A DNA stretch of 64,000 nucleotides from NCBI RefSeq assembly GCF_001427585.1, contig NZ_LMGY01000003.1:1-64000 (forward strand), written 5' to 3'. Shown here in pieces: positions 25,322 through 33,576 of the stretch (its first letter is position 1; the number at the start of each line of letters is the position of its first letter). Source of the stretch: Pseudoxanthomonas sp. Root630. GTDB lineage: Bacteria; Pseudomonadota; Gammaproteobacteria; Xanthomonadales; Xanthomonadaceae. Below the pieces are notes generated by a model. It made no database searches, was not told the origin of the DNA, and worked only from the letters and a program-made list of their open reading frames with translations. The translations under genes were made by a program, and so were the position numbers.

Positions 25322-25918
25322 ATGATCCAGATTTCCGACAGCGCACAGGCGCACTTCCGCAAGCTGATCGAACGCGAGTCGCTGGCAGGGTTGGGTGTCC
25401 GCCTGAGCGCCGTGCACCCCGGCACCGCACAGGCGGATGCGCGGTTGGAGTTCGCCGAGCCGCGGGACCTGGCAGGCGACGAATGGGCGGTGGACTGCGA
25501 CGGTTTCACGCTTTACATCGACGCCGGCAGCGTGCATTGGCTGGATGGCGCCGAGATCGACTACGTGGTCAAGGGCGCCGGTACCCAGCTGACCATCAAG
25601 GCGCCGCGCATCAAGGGCGAAGCGCCCGGCGACAGCGCGTCGCTGGTCGAACGCGTGCGCTGGGTGGTCGACAACGAGATCAATCCGCAGCTCGCCGCCC
25701 ACAAGGGCCGGGTGGCGGTGGAAGAGGTCGGCGGCGACGGCGTGGTCTGGCTGCGCTTCGGCGGCGGCTGCCATGGCTGCGGCATGGCCGACGTGACCCT
25801 CAAGCAGGGCATCGAGAAGACGCTGATGGGGCGCGTGCCCGGCGTCACCGCCGTGCGGGACGCCACCGACCACGGGACCGGGGACGCCCCGTACATCCCG
25901 CGTGGCAACGCGGCCTGA
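25322..25918 (+). CDS. nfuA: Fe-S biogenesis protein NfuA
   Basis: 198 residues: a degenerate A-type domain (1-100, [15 protein letters not shown] ... [16 protein letters not shown]) fused to a NifU-like domain (110-198). The cluster-binding CxxC is Cys150-His-Gly-Cys153 in [20 protein letters not shown]. NfuA receives a 4Fe-4S cluster and passes it to enzymes such as aconitase and lipoyl synthase, especially under oxidative or iron stress. The three Cys of a functional A-type protein are absent from the N-terminal domain, as usual for NfuA. It is followed after 15 bp by the repetitive membrane protein. Confidence 0.95.
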   Translation: MIQISDSAQAHFRKLIERESLAGLGVRLSAVHPGTAQADARLEFAEPRDLAGDEWAVDCDGFTLYIDAGSVHWLDGAEIDYVVKGAGTQLTIKAPRIKGEAPGDSASLVERVRWVVDNEINPQLAAHKGRVAVEEVGGDGVVWLRFGGGCHGCGMADVTLKQGIEKTLMGRVPGVTAVRDATDHGTGDAPYIPRGNAA

Positions 25919-25933
25919 CGGACGCCAGCGCCG

Positions 25934-27604
25934 GTGACGAACGCCACCGACGTCATCGCGCACCTGCTGCCACGCAAGGCAGCGACCATCGTCGAGCGTC
26001 ACACGGGCCTGCCCTTCGGTTGGGGGCTGTGGCTGCGCGCGTTGCCCGAGCGATTGGGGCGCATCACCCGCGAACGCGCGGATTCCGTTGTCGCGCTGTT
26101 CGCCGCGCGTGCGCCACGGCCGGCCGATCCGGTGCCGCCGGTCCCGGGCCGCATCAAGGCGCTGCGCTCATTGCTTTACCAGGGCTGGGGACCGCCGTCG
26201 CGCGAAGAGCGCTGGATGCGCTGGACGGCAGGCTTCACCAGCACGCTGATGCATGTGGCGTTCTTCATGTTCCTGCTGTGGGTGGCGTTGGTGAACATTC
26301 CTCCGCCCGAGCCGGACACCGGCGACGACAGCAGCCGCGTCCGCCTCGAAATGATCGGCCAGGGCTCGCCGGACGAGGTGGGGGGCGCTCCGCAGGCCGG
26401 TGAGCCGACGACGGCGGCGCCATCGCCTTCCGAGCGCCCGGCTTCCGCCGCCACGACCGCAACCGAGACCGCGCCCCCCCCCTCGGCGGAACCTCCGGCG
26501 CCCGTCCCCACCGAAGAGACCGCGGCGGCAGCGCCCGAGGTCATGCTGAGGCAGCCGGATGTGCAGGCGCGCGAACTGGCGCCACCTGCGCTGGCCCAGC
26601 AGCCCATCCGGGTAACGGAAGTGCCCGAGCCCACCCGCGCTTACGTGCTGCCGCCGACGACACCGCGCGAACCTGAGCTCCGGCAGCCCGCGCCACGCGA
26701 GGCCAGCGTGCGTGCGCGCGAAGTCGCAGCGCCGGTCGAGGCGCCCGTGCTGCGGCATGCGACGCCCACGCGCGTCGTCGACGTCGCGCCAGTCGCGGCG
26801 CGGCCGGCGGATGTGCGCGAGCGCGAAGTGCTGGCGCCGGCGCCACAACCGCGTACCGTGGCCGTGCCGACGCGTGAGGTCGCGCCTCGTGCCGTCAGTA
26901 CGCCGCAACGCGATGTCAGGCAGGCGCAGGTGCGTGAACCGTCGCCGGCCCCACCGTCCCCCACACCGTCTGCGTCTTCAGTCGCGAATGCGCCTGCATC
27001 GACGCCTTCGCAAACGACCGCCCGCTCGAACGCGCCGTCCCCATCGCCTTCGACTGCGCCTCGCGGCACGGCGCCGATAGCCGGCGCACCGGCGGTCGCG
27101 CCGACGGCCAAACCGGGTGGCTGGACGACGCCGAATCGTGCCGACGATTGGGGCAACGCGAGGCGCAACATCGCCGGCGACAGCGCGGCGGACGGACAGG
27201 GCAAGGCCGGCCTCTACAACGCCGACGGCAGCCTGCGCGTACCGGGCGATGCCGGCGAGAACACGGCCCAGCGCGGCGCGCCCGGTGGCGACAACGACCA
27301 TTGGACCCGCGAGCGCCTGGAAGAATCGGGTACGTGGCTGCAGCGGCCGCCGTACGACTACGAGCCCACCAGCTTCGACAAGTACTGGGTGCCGAGCGAA
27401 TCGTTGCTGGCGGAGTGGGTGCGTCGCAACGTGAAGGAAATGGAGATCTCGATCCCCGGCACCAACCTCAAGCTGAAGTGCACGATTTCCGTGTTGCAGT
27501 TGGGCGGCGGTTGCGGCCTGGGCAACTTCTTCCCGGATCCGCCGGTCGCACGGCCGCCGCCGGAGATCCCGGTGAAGCGCAAGCCGATCCCGACCGACAG
27601 CTGA
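25934..27604 (+). CDS. transmembrane repetitive protein, Pro/Ala-rich, TonB-like layout
   Basis: 556 residues from a GTG start 15 bp after nfuA. The first 95 residues are basic and cytoplasmic. One membrane helix follows at about 100-121 (TLMHVAFFMFLLWVALVNI). Residues 130-390 are a Pro/Ala/Glu-rich stalk with repeated R-E-[VL]-[AL]-x-P words (RELAPP, REVAAP, REVLAP, REVAPR). The end (395-556) is a globular domain with WTRERLEESGTWLQRPPYDY, a KYWVPSESLLAEWVRRN helix and two Cys (LKLKCTI, GGGCGLG). Similar proteins in Xanthomonas are annotated only as 'transmembrane repetitive protein'. The topology resembles TonB or TolA, reaching from inner membrane across the periplasm; this is inference. 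It is followed by a strong terminator. Confidence 0.75.
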   Translation: MTNATDVIAHLLPRKAATIVERHTGLPFGWGLWLRALPERLGRITRERADSVVALFAARAPRPADPVPPVPGRIKALRSLLYQGWGPPSREERWMRWTAGFTSTLMHVAFFMFLLWVALVNIPPPEPDTGDDSSRVRLEMIGQGSPDEVGGAPQAGEPTTAAPSPSERPASAATTATETAPPPSAEPPAPVPTEETAAAAPEVMLRQPDVQARELAPPALAQQPIRVTEVPEPTRAYVLPPTTPREPELRQPAPREASVRAREVAAPVEAPVLRHATPTRVVDVAPVAARPADVREREVLAPAPQPRTVAVPTREVAPRAVSTPQRDVRQAQVREPSPAPPSPTPSASSVANAPASTPSQTTARSNAPSPSPSTAPRGTAPIAGAPAVAPTAKPGGWTTPNRADDWGNARRNIAGDSAADGQGKAGLYNADGSLRVPGDAGENTAQRGAPGGDNDHWTRERLEESGTWLQRPPYDYEPTSFDKYWVPSESLLAEWVRRNVKEMEISIPGTNLKLKCTISVLQLGGGCGLGNFFPDPPVARPPPEIPVKRKPIPTDS

Positions 27605-27632
27605 GGGTTTGCGCGGTAAGGGTGCTGAAACG

Positions 27633-27662
27633 AAAAACGGAGCCTTGCGGCTCCGTTTTTTT
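27633..27662. terminator. strong bidirectional rho-independent terminator
   Basis: AAAAACGGAGCC (27633-27644), loop TTGC, GGCTCCGTTTTTTT (27649-27662). A perfect stem with A-run on one side and T-run on the other serves both the plus-strand nfuA operon and the minus-strand cytochrome operon. Confidence 0.9.
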
Positions 27663-27685
27663 GTCCCCGGTGAAGGGCGTAAGGA

Positions 27686-28144
27686 TTACTTGTGCACGCC
27701 GTGCAGATCGCGCAGCTGCGACGGACGCGAACCGAAGTACGCCGCCAGGTCGGAGATGTCCTGGTCGCTGAGCGTGGCCGCCTGCGGCCCCATCAGCGCA
27801 TGCTGGCGGTCGCCGCTGCGGTAGGCCTGCAGTGCGTGCGCCAGGTAGTCGCCGTACTGGCCACCCAGCTTCGGATACGTGTCGTCGATGGGCGCATTGC
27901 CTTCGGCGCCGTGGCAGTCCACGCAGCTCTGGCCGGTGGCCTGGCCCTTGGCCTTGGCGAGTTCCTCGCCCTTGGCGATGTGGCCCTTGGGCAGGCCGGC
28001 GGACGAACTGGAACCATGTTCACCGCTGGCATGGCCGGGGTTCCCGGCCGAGACCTCCGTGTTTTCCACCTTCGAACATGCCACCAGGGCGAGGGCAGCG
28101 AGCAGGGCGATGGCTAGACGCTGGGCGTGCTTGGCGTTGGGCAT
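27686..28144 (-). CDS. monoheme cytochrome c, lipoprotein (c4/c5-like half)
   Basis: 152 residues. The N-terminus is a lipoprotein signal (IALLAALALVAC, Cys23), followed by a Ser/Gly/His-rich linker and one class I cytochrome c domain. Heme attachment is Cys74-Val-Asp-Cys77-His78; the likely Met ligand is in HALMGPQA. The block YPKLGGQYGDYLAHALQAY is typical of cytochrome c4 halves. It should be an electron carrier anchored at the periplasmic side. It follows the other cytochrome gene by 7 bp, so the two form an operon. Confidence 0.9.
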   Translation of the reverse strand: MPNAKHAQRLAIALLAALALVACSKVENTEVSAGNPGHASGEHGSSSSAGLPKGHIAKGEELAKAKGQATGQSCVDCHGAEGNAPIDDTYPKLGGQYGDYLAHALQAYRSGDRQHALMGPQAATLSDQDISDLAAYFGSRPSQLRDLHGVHK

Positions 28145-28151
28145 GGTGGGC

Positions 28152-28553
28152 TTACTTGACGGTGGAAAGGAAAGCGGCGATGTCGGCGATGTCCTGGTCG
28201 CTGAAGCTCTGCGACTGGGCCTGCATCGTGGGGTGCTTGCGGTTGCCGTTGCGGTACTCGGTCAGCGCGTTGGCCAGGTAATCGGCCGACTGGCCGCCGA
28301 TGCGCGGCACATGGAAATTCGGGTAGGCGTTCTTGTAACCCTCGATGCCATGGCAACCCTGGCAGGTGTACGTCAGGGTGCGGCCGGTCTCCGGGTTGCC
28401 GACCAGCGGCTTCGGCGCGGCAGCGGGAGCAGCGGCAGGCGCCGCGGCTTCGACCGGGGCCGGCGTGGCCGGGGTTTCCTGTTGGGCGGTCAGGGCGGCC
28501 AGCGGGAGGGCGGCCAAGGCAAGGCAAGCGGCGAGCGGCAGCAGTCGCATCAT
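28152..28553 (-). CDS. monoheme cytochrome c, periplasmic (c4-like half)
   Basis: 133 residues from the ATG at 28553 (a second ATG follows at 28550). A signal peptide (LLPLAACLALAALPLAALTA) precedes a long Pro/Ala-rich linker (residues 26-48) and one cytochrome c domain with Cys64-Gln-Gly-Cys67-His68 and HPTMQAQS holding the Met ligand. FHVPRIGGQSADYLANALTEY matches cytochrome c4 halves and pairs with the related block in the next gene. Together the two proteins look like a c4 diheme protein split into two monoheme chains. They probably carry electrons to terminal oxidases. Confidence 0.88.
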   Translation of the reverse strand: MMRLLPLAACLALAALPLAALTAQQETPATPAPVEAAAPAAAPAAAPKPLVGNPETGRTLTYTCQGCHGIEGYKNAYPNFHVPRIGGQSADYLANALTEYRNGNRKHPTMQAQSQSFSDQDIADIAAFLSTVK

Positions 28554-28921
28554 TCTCGGGAAACTCTCAGGTTGCGCGCGCCACGTACCACCGCGGCGCT
28601 TGGCTGAACGCAAGTATAGCCTGCGACCGAATGTCGCGCACAGGCGCCGCATGCCACCGCATGTCCGTGAAGCGCGCGCCGACCGCCGGACGGTTTCCGT
28701 CGCGGACACGTGGCGAGCGTTGCAGAGGGAGAATGAAGCGATGCGTTGTCCGGCATCGCGCGCCGTCAGCGAAGCAACCTTCCATCGTTCCCGCGCATCG
28801 CAAGCGGGAGCCCCGAGCACGACGCCCGACGCAAGTCACCATGACCTTCGGCGCATGGAAGTTGTTCAGGGGTGATATACCTTCATACAACACCACCACA
28901 ACACCACCACGGTACCGTCCC
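28554..28921. other. 368 bp divergent region, cytochrome operon / RND operon
   Basis: No gene is supported. Frames reading through have shadow composition. Before the RND adaptor, TTGTTC (28862-28867) and a CATACAA patch (28884-28890) could form a weak promoter. A tandem CAACACCACCA repeat (28888-28909) lies in the leader just before the adaptor start. No regulator gene flanks the operon and no operator palindrome is obvious. Confidence 0.4.
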
Positions 28922-30064
28922 ATGTCCCGACCCAGCCTCCATTCCGGCCGTCCTTACCTGCGCCTGGCCCTGGTGCCCGTCCTGTTCAGCCTGCTGGTCC
29001 TGACCGCCTGCAAGGGCGGCGGCCCGACCCCGGAGGCCCAGGCCAAGAACGGCGAAGCCCCGAAGGAACCCGACGCGGTGCCGGTCGAGGTCGCCAAGGC
29101 CACCCACCGGCCGGTCGCCGCCAGCTACAGCGGCACGGCGGCCCTGGAGGCCCTGGGCGAATCGCAGGTGGTCGCCAAGACGTCGGGCGTCGCGCTGGCC
29201 GTCCTGGTGGAAGAAGGGCAGGTGGTCCGTGCCGGCCAGGCCCTGGTCCGGCTGGACCCCGACCGCCTGCGCCTGCAGGTCGCGCAGGCCGAGGCCCAGA
29301 TGCGCAAGCTGGAGAACAACTACCGCCGTGCGCAGCAGCTGGTCGAGCAGCAGATGATCAGCGCCAACGACGTCGACCAGATCAAGTACGACCTAGAGAA
29401 CGCGCGCGCCGTCTACCGCGCCGCCGCGCTGGAACTGTCCTACACCACGGTCACCGCGCCGATCTCGGGCGTGGTCGCCTCGCGCTCGATCAAGACGGGC
29501 AACTTCGTCCAGATCAACACGCCGATCATCCGTGTCGTCGACCAGTCGCGCCTCGAAGCCACGCTCAACGTACCGGAGCGCGAGCTGTCCACGCTGAAGG
29601 CCGGCCAGCCGGTGGCGCTGGCGGTCGATGCGCTGCGCGGCAAGGTGTTCCAGGGCACCGTGGACCGCATTGCGCCGGTCGTGGACGCGGGCAGCGGCAC
29701 GTTCCGCGTGGTGTGCTCGTTCGCCAGCGACGGCGTGCTGCAGCCGGGCATGTTCGGCCGCATCAAGATCGATTACGACCAGCGCGCCGACGCCCTCGTG
29801 GTGCCGCGCGTCGCGCTGCTCGACGATGGCGACCCGGCGGTCTACGCCGTGCGCAACGGCAAGGCGACGCGCCTGCCGGTCAAGCTGGGTTATGTGGACG
29901 GTGAGTGGATCGAGGTGCGCGAAGGCCTGAAGGCCGGCGACCAGGTCGTGACCGCCGGCAAGGTCGCGCTGCGTGAAGGCAGCACGGTGCAGGTGATCGG
30001 TGCCGAACCGGCCAAGGTGGCTGCCAAGGCCGACGCCGACAAGACCGCCGGAACCAAGCAATGA
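28922..30064 (+). CDS. RND efflux periplasmic adaptor (MFP) lipoprotein
   Basis: 380 residues from the ATG at 28922, which starts a lipoprotein signal with lipobox LTAC (Cys30). The membrane-fusion order is visible: lipoyl half-motif near residues 80-105 (VAKTSGVALAVLVEEGQVVRAGQ), a coiled-coil hairpin at 110-165 (AQAEAQMRKLENNYRRAQQL), second lipoyl half (TVTAPISGVVASRSIKTGNFV), beta-barrel (LNVPERELSTLKAGQPVALAV) and a C-terminal membrane-proximal domain. It belongs to the AcrA/MdtA class. It overlaps the first permease gene by 4 bp (ATGA). No outer-membrane channel gene is in the operon, so TolC or a TolC-like protein is presumably borrowed. Confidence 0.93.
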   Translation: MSRPSLHSGRPYLRLALVPVLFSLLVLTACKGGGPTPEAQAKNGEAPKEPDAVPVEVAKATHRPVAASYSGTAALEALGESQVVAKTSGVALAVLVEEGQVVRAGQALVRLDPDRLRLQVAQAEAQMRKLENNYRRAQQLVEQQMISANDVDQIKYDLENARAVYRAAALELSYTTVTAPISGVVASRSIKTGNFVQINTPIIRVVDQSRLEATLNVPERELSTLKAGQPVALAVDALRGKVFQGTVDRIAPVVDAGSGTFRVVCSFASDGVLQPGMFGRIKIDYDQRADALVVPRVALLDDGDPAVYAVRNGKATRLPVKLGYVDGEWIEVREGLKAGDQVVTAGKVALREGSTVQVIGAEPAKVAAKADADKTAGTKQ

Positions 30065-33000
30065 GCGCGCCCGGCCACGCACCCGGGGACCAGGATCCCC
30101 ACGCAGGGAGTGGTGGCACGCTGGGCGGGGGACTCGTCGAGTTCTCCACCCGCCGTCGCGTCACCATCGCGATGTTCTGGATCACGATGTTCCTGTTCGG
30201 CGTGATCGCGCTGGGCTCGCTGAAGGTCAATCTGCTCCCCGACCTGAGCTACCCCACGCTCACGGTGCGCACCGAGTACACCGGCGCGGCACCTTCGGAA
30301 ATCGAAACCCTCATCAGCGAGCCGGTGGAAGAAGCCGTCGGCGTCGTGAAGAACCTGCGCAAGCTGAAGTCGGTCTCGCGCACCGGCCAGAGCGACGTCG
30401 TGCTCGAGTTCGCCTGGGGCACGGACATGGACCAGGCCAGCCTGGAAGTCCGCGACAAGATGGAAGTGCTGTCGCTGCCGCTCGAGGCGAAGGCGCCGGT
30501 GCTGCTGCGCTTCAATCCGTCCACCGAGCCGATCCTGCGCCTGGTGCTGTCGAACAAGCAGGACCCGAAGAACGACGCCGATTCGATCCGCCTGCTGACC
30601 GAATTGCGCCGTTACGCCGATGACGACCTGAAGAAGAAGCTGGAGCCGGTCACCGGCGTGGCCGCGGTCAAGGTCGGCGGTGGCCTGGAAGACGAGATCC
30701 AGGTCGATATCGACCAGCAGAAGCTGGCGCAGCTGAACCTGCCGATCGATACCGTCATCCAGCGCCTGCAGCAGGAGAACATCAACATCTCCGGCGGCCG
30801 TCTGGAAGAAGGCTCGCAGCGTTACCTGGTGCGTACGGTCAACCAGTTCGCGACGGTCAACGAGATCCGCGAAATGCTGGTGACCACGCAGAGCGGCGGC
30901 GACAACGCCGCGGCGTCCGCGGCGGCCCAGATGGCGGCGATTGCGGCCTCGACCGGCTCGGCCGAGGCGATGGCGGCGGCCGCGTCGGTGCAGAGCGCAT
31001 CCGGCGGGAGTGGCAGCGTCGTCGCCGGCGGCATGCCGGTGCGCCTGAAGGATGTCGCTGACGTGAAGCAGGGCTTCAAGGAACGCGAGGCGATCATCCG
31101 CCTGGCGGGCAAGGAAGCGGTCGAGCTCGCCATCTACAAGGAAGGCGACGCGAATACCGTCTCCACTGCCGAAGCGCTGAAGGCCAAGCTGGAGCAGCTC
31201 AAGCAGCAGGTGCCGCCGGACGTCGAACTGACCATCATCGATGACCAGTCGCTGTTCATCGAGCACGCCATCAGCGACGTCAAGAAGGACGCGGTGATCG
31301 GTGGCGCGCTGGCCATCCTGATCATCTTCCTGTTCCTGCGCGATGGCTGGAGCACCTTCGTCATCAGCCTGTCGCTGCCGGTGTCGATCGTCACCACGTT
31401 CTTCTTCATGGGCGAACTGGGCCTGAGCCTCAACGTCATGTCGCTGGGCGGCCTGGCGTTGGCGACGGGCCTGGTGGTGGACGACTCCATCGTGGTGCTG
31501 GAGAGCATCGCCAAGGCGCGCGAACGCGGGCTGGGCATCCTCGAGGCGGCCATGGTCGGCACGCGCGAAGTGAGCATGGCCGTGGTGGCGTCGACGTTGA
31601 CGACCATCGCCGTGTTCCTGCCGCTGGTGTTCGTGCAGGGCATCGCGGGCCAATTGTTCCGCGACCAGGCGTTGACGGTGGCCATCGCCATCGGCATCTC
31701 GCTGATCGTGTCGATGACGCTGATCCCGATGCTGAGCTCGCTGAAGGGTCGTCCGCCGCTCGCATTTCCCGACGAAGCCCCGCATCCGCAATGGAAGCCC
31801 GCCTCGCGCTGGCAGAAGCCGATCGCCGCGAGCGGTCATGGCATCGGTGCGACCTTCCGTTACGCGTTCTTCGGCGTCGCCTGGCTGGTCGTGCGCGTCT
31901 GGCGCGGCGTGGTGGCCGTGGTCGGGCCGGTGATGCGCAAGGCCTCCGACCTGACGATGGCGCCGTACCACCGCGCCGAGTCCGGCTACATGCGCCTGCT
32001 GCCGGCGTCGCTGCATCGCCCGTGGCTGGTGCTGGGTTTCGCGGCTGCCGCGTTCGTGGCTTCGCTGGCGATGATGCCGTTGCTGGGTGCGGACCTGATC
32101 CCGCAGTTGGCGCAGGACCGGTTCGAAATGACGGTCAAGCTCCCGCCCGGCACGCCCCTGGCGAAGACCGACGCGCTGGTGCGCGAGTTGCAGAACAAGC
32201 ACGCCAAGGCCGAGGGCATCCATGCGCTGTACGGCGTGAGCGGTAGCGGCACGCGCCTGGACGCCAACCCCACCGAGAGCGGCGAGAACATCGGCAAGCT
32301 CACCGTGGTGATGGCGAACGGCGGCAACGAAACCATCGAGGCCCGCGAAACCGAAGCGCTGCGCTCGACGATGAAGAACCATCCTGGTGCCCAGGTCGAC
32401 TTCAGCCGTCCGGAGCTCTTCAGCTTCTCCGCACCGCTGGAAGTCGAACTGCGCGGCCAGGATCTGGCGAGCATCGAGCACGCGGGCCAGAAACTGGCGG
32501 CCCTGCTGCGCGCCAACCCGCACTACGCCGACGTCAAGTCGACGGTGGAGCAGGGCTTCCCCGAGATCCAGATCCGCTTCGACCAGGAACGCGCCGGTGC
32601 ATTGGGCCTGACGACGCGCCAGATCGCCGATGTGGTGGTGAAGAAGGTGCGCGGCGAAGTCGCCACGCGCTACAGCTTCCGTGACCGCAAGATCGACGTG
32701 CTGGTGCGTGCGCAGGAGAACGATCGCGCGTCGGTGGAGAGCATCCGCCGCCTGATCGTCAACCCCGGCAGCGCCCGCCCGGTAACGCTGTCCGCGGTCG
32801 CCGACGTGGTGTCCACCAGCGGCCCCAGCGAGATCCACCGTGCCGACCAGGTGCGCGTGGCCATCGTGTCGGCCAACCTGCGCGACACCGACCTCGGCAG
32901 TGCGGTGCAGGAAGTGCAGAAGCTCGTGGCGGAGAACCCGCTGGGTGCCGGCGTGGGCATGCACATCGGCGGCCAGGGCGAGGAACTGCAGGAATCCGTC

Positions 33001-33576
33001 AATTCGCTGCTGTTCGCGTTCGGCCTGGCCGTGTTCCTGGTGTACCTGGTGATGGCGTCGCAGTTCGAATCGCTGCTGCATCCGTTCGTCATCCTGTTCA
33101 CCATCCCGCTGGCGCTGGTGGGCGCGGTCGGTGCGCTGTTCCTGACCAACTCGCCGGTTTCGGTGGTGGTGTTCATCGGCCTGATCCTGCTGGTCGGCCT
33201 GGTGACGAAGAACGCCATCATCCTGATCGACAAGGTCAACCAGCTGCGCGAGGCCGGTGTGGCCAAGCGCGAGGCACTGGTGGAAGGTGCACGTTCGCGC
33301 CTGCGCCCGATCATCATGACCACGCTGTGCACGCTGTTCGGCTTCCTGCCGCTGGCCATCGCGCCGCTGTTCGGCAGCCCGGGTGCGGAAGTGCGCTCGC
33401 CGATGGCGATCACCGTGATTGGCGGTCTGCTGGTGTCGACCCTGCTGACGCTGCTGGTCATCCCGGTGGTCTACGACCTGCTGGACCGTCGTGCGGACGA
33501 CTACTACCTGGAGCGTGGCCGTCGCGCGCGCCGCCTGCAGGCCCTGCAGCCCGACGGGGAGGGTGAGCCCGCATGA
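30061..33576 (+). CDS. RND efflux permease 1, with alanine-rich insert
   Basis: 1171 residues, longer than the usual 1030-1050. The RND signature is intact: N-terminal TM1 (VTIAMFWITMFLFGVIALG), the TM4 proton-relay region with double Asp (GLALATGLVVDDSIVVLES), and the C-terminal repeat (GLILLVGLVTKNAIILIDK). Two insertions explain the length: an Ala/Ser/Gly stretch near residues 278-322 (DNAAASAAAQMAAIAASTG ... ) in the porter domain, and a cytoplasmic loop of about 80 residues after TM6 (PHPQWKPASRWQKPIAASG). It is related to MdtB/MexK-like pumps. Both ends overlap their neighbours by 4 bp. The substrate is unknown. Confidence 0.92.
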   Translation: MSAPGHAPGDQDPHAGSGGTLGGGLVEFSTRRRVTIAMFWITMFLFGVIALGSLKVNLLPDLSYPTLTVRTEYTGAAPSEIETLISEPVEEAVGVVKNLRKLKSVSRTGQSDVVLEFAWGTDMDQASLEVRDKMEVLSLPLEAKAPVLLRFNPSTEPILRLVLSNKQDPKNDADSIRLLTELRRYADDDLKKKLEPVTGVAAVKVGGGLEDEIQVDIDQQKLAQLNLPIDTVIQRLQQENINISGGRLEEGSQRYLVRTVNQFATVNEIREMLVTTQSGGDNAAASAAAQMAAIAASTGSAEAMAAAASVQSASGGSGSVVAGGMPVRLKDVADVKQGFKEREAIIRLAGKEAVELAIYKEGDANTVSTAEALKAKLEQLKQQVPPDVELTIIDDQSLFIEHAISDVKKDAVIGGALAILIIFLFLRDGWSTFVISLSLPVSIVTTFFFMGELGLSLNVMSLGGLALATGLVVDDSIVVLESIAKARERGLGILEAAMVGTREVSMAVVASTLTTIAVFLPLVFVQGIAGQLFRDQALTVAIAIGISLIVSMTLIPMLSSLKGRPPLAFPDEAPHPQWKPASRWQKPIAASGHGIGATFRYAFFGVAWLVVRVWRGVVAVVGPVMRKASDLTMAPYHRAESGYMRLLPASLHRPWLVLGFAAAAFVASLAMMPLLGADLIPQLAQDRFEMTVKLPPGTPLAKTDALVRELQNKHAKAEGIHALYGVSGSGTRLDANPTESGENIGKLTVVMANGGNETIEARETEALRSTMKNHPGAQVDFSRPELFSFSAPLEVELRGQDLASIEHAGQKLAALLRANPHYADVKSTVEQGFPEIQIRFDQERAGALGLTTRQIADVVVKKVRGEVATRYSFRDRKIDVLVRAQENDRASVESIRRLIVNPGSARPVTLSAVADVVSTSGPSEIHRADQVRVAIVSANLRDTDLGSAVQEVQKLVAENPLGAGVGMHIGGQGEELQESVNSLLFAFGLAVFLVYLVMASQFESLLHPFVILFTIPLALVGAVGALFLTNSPVSVVVFIGLILLVGLVTKNAIILIDKVNQLREAGVAKREALVEGARSRLRPIIMTTLCTLFGFLPLAIAPLFGSPGAEVRSPMAITVIGGLLVSTLLTLLVIPVVYDLLDRRADDYYLERGRRARRLQALQPDGEGEPA

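Noticed and set aside
29890..33081. A long open frame on the minus strand opposite the RND adaptor and permease
   Set aside because: Arg/His/Gln-rich composition with no domain pattern, exactly antisense to clear RND genes.
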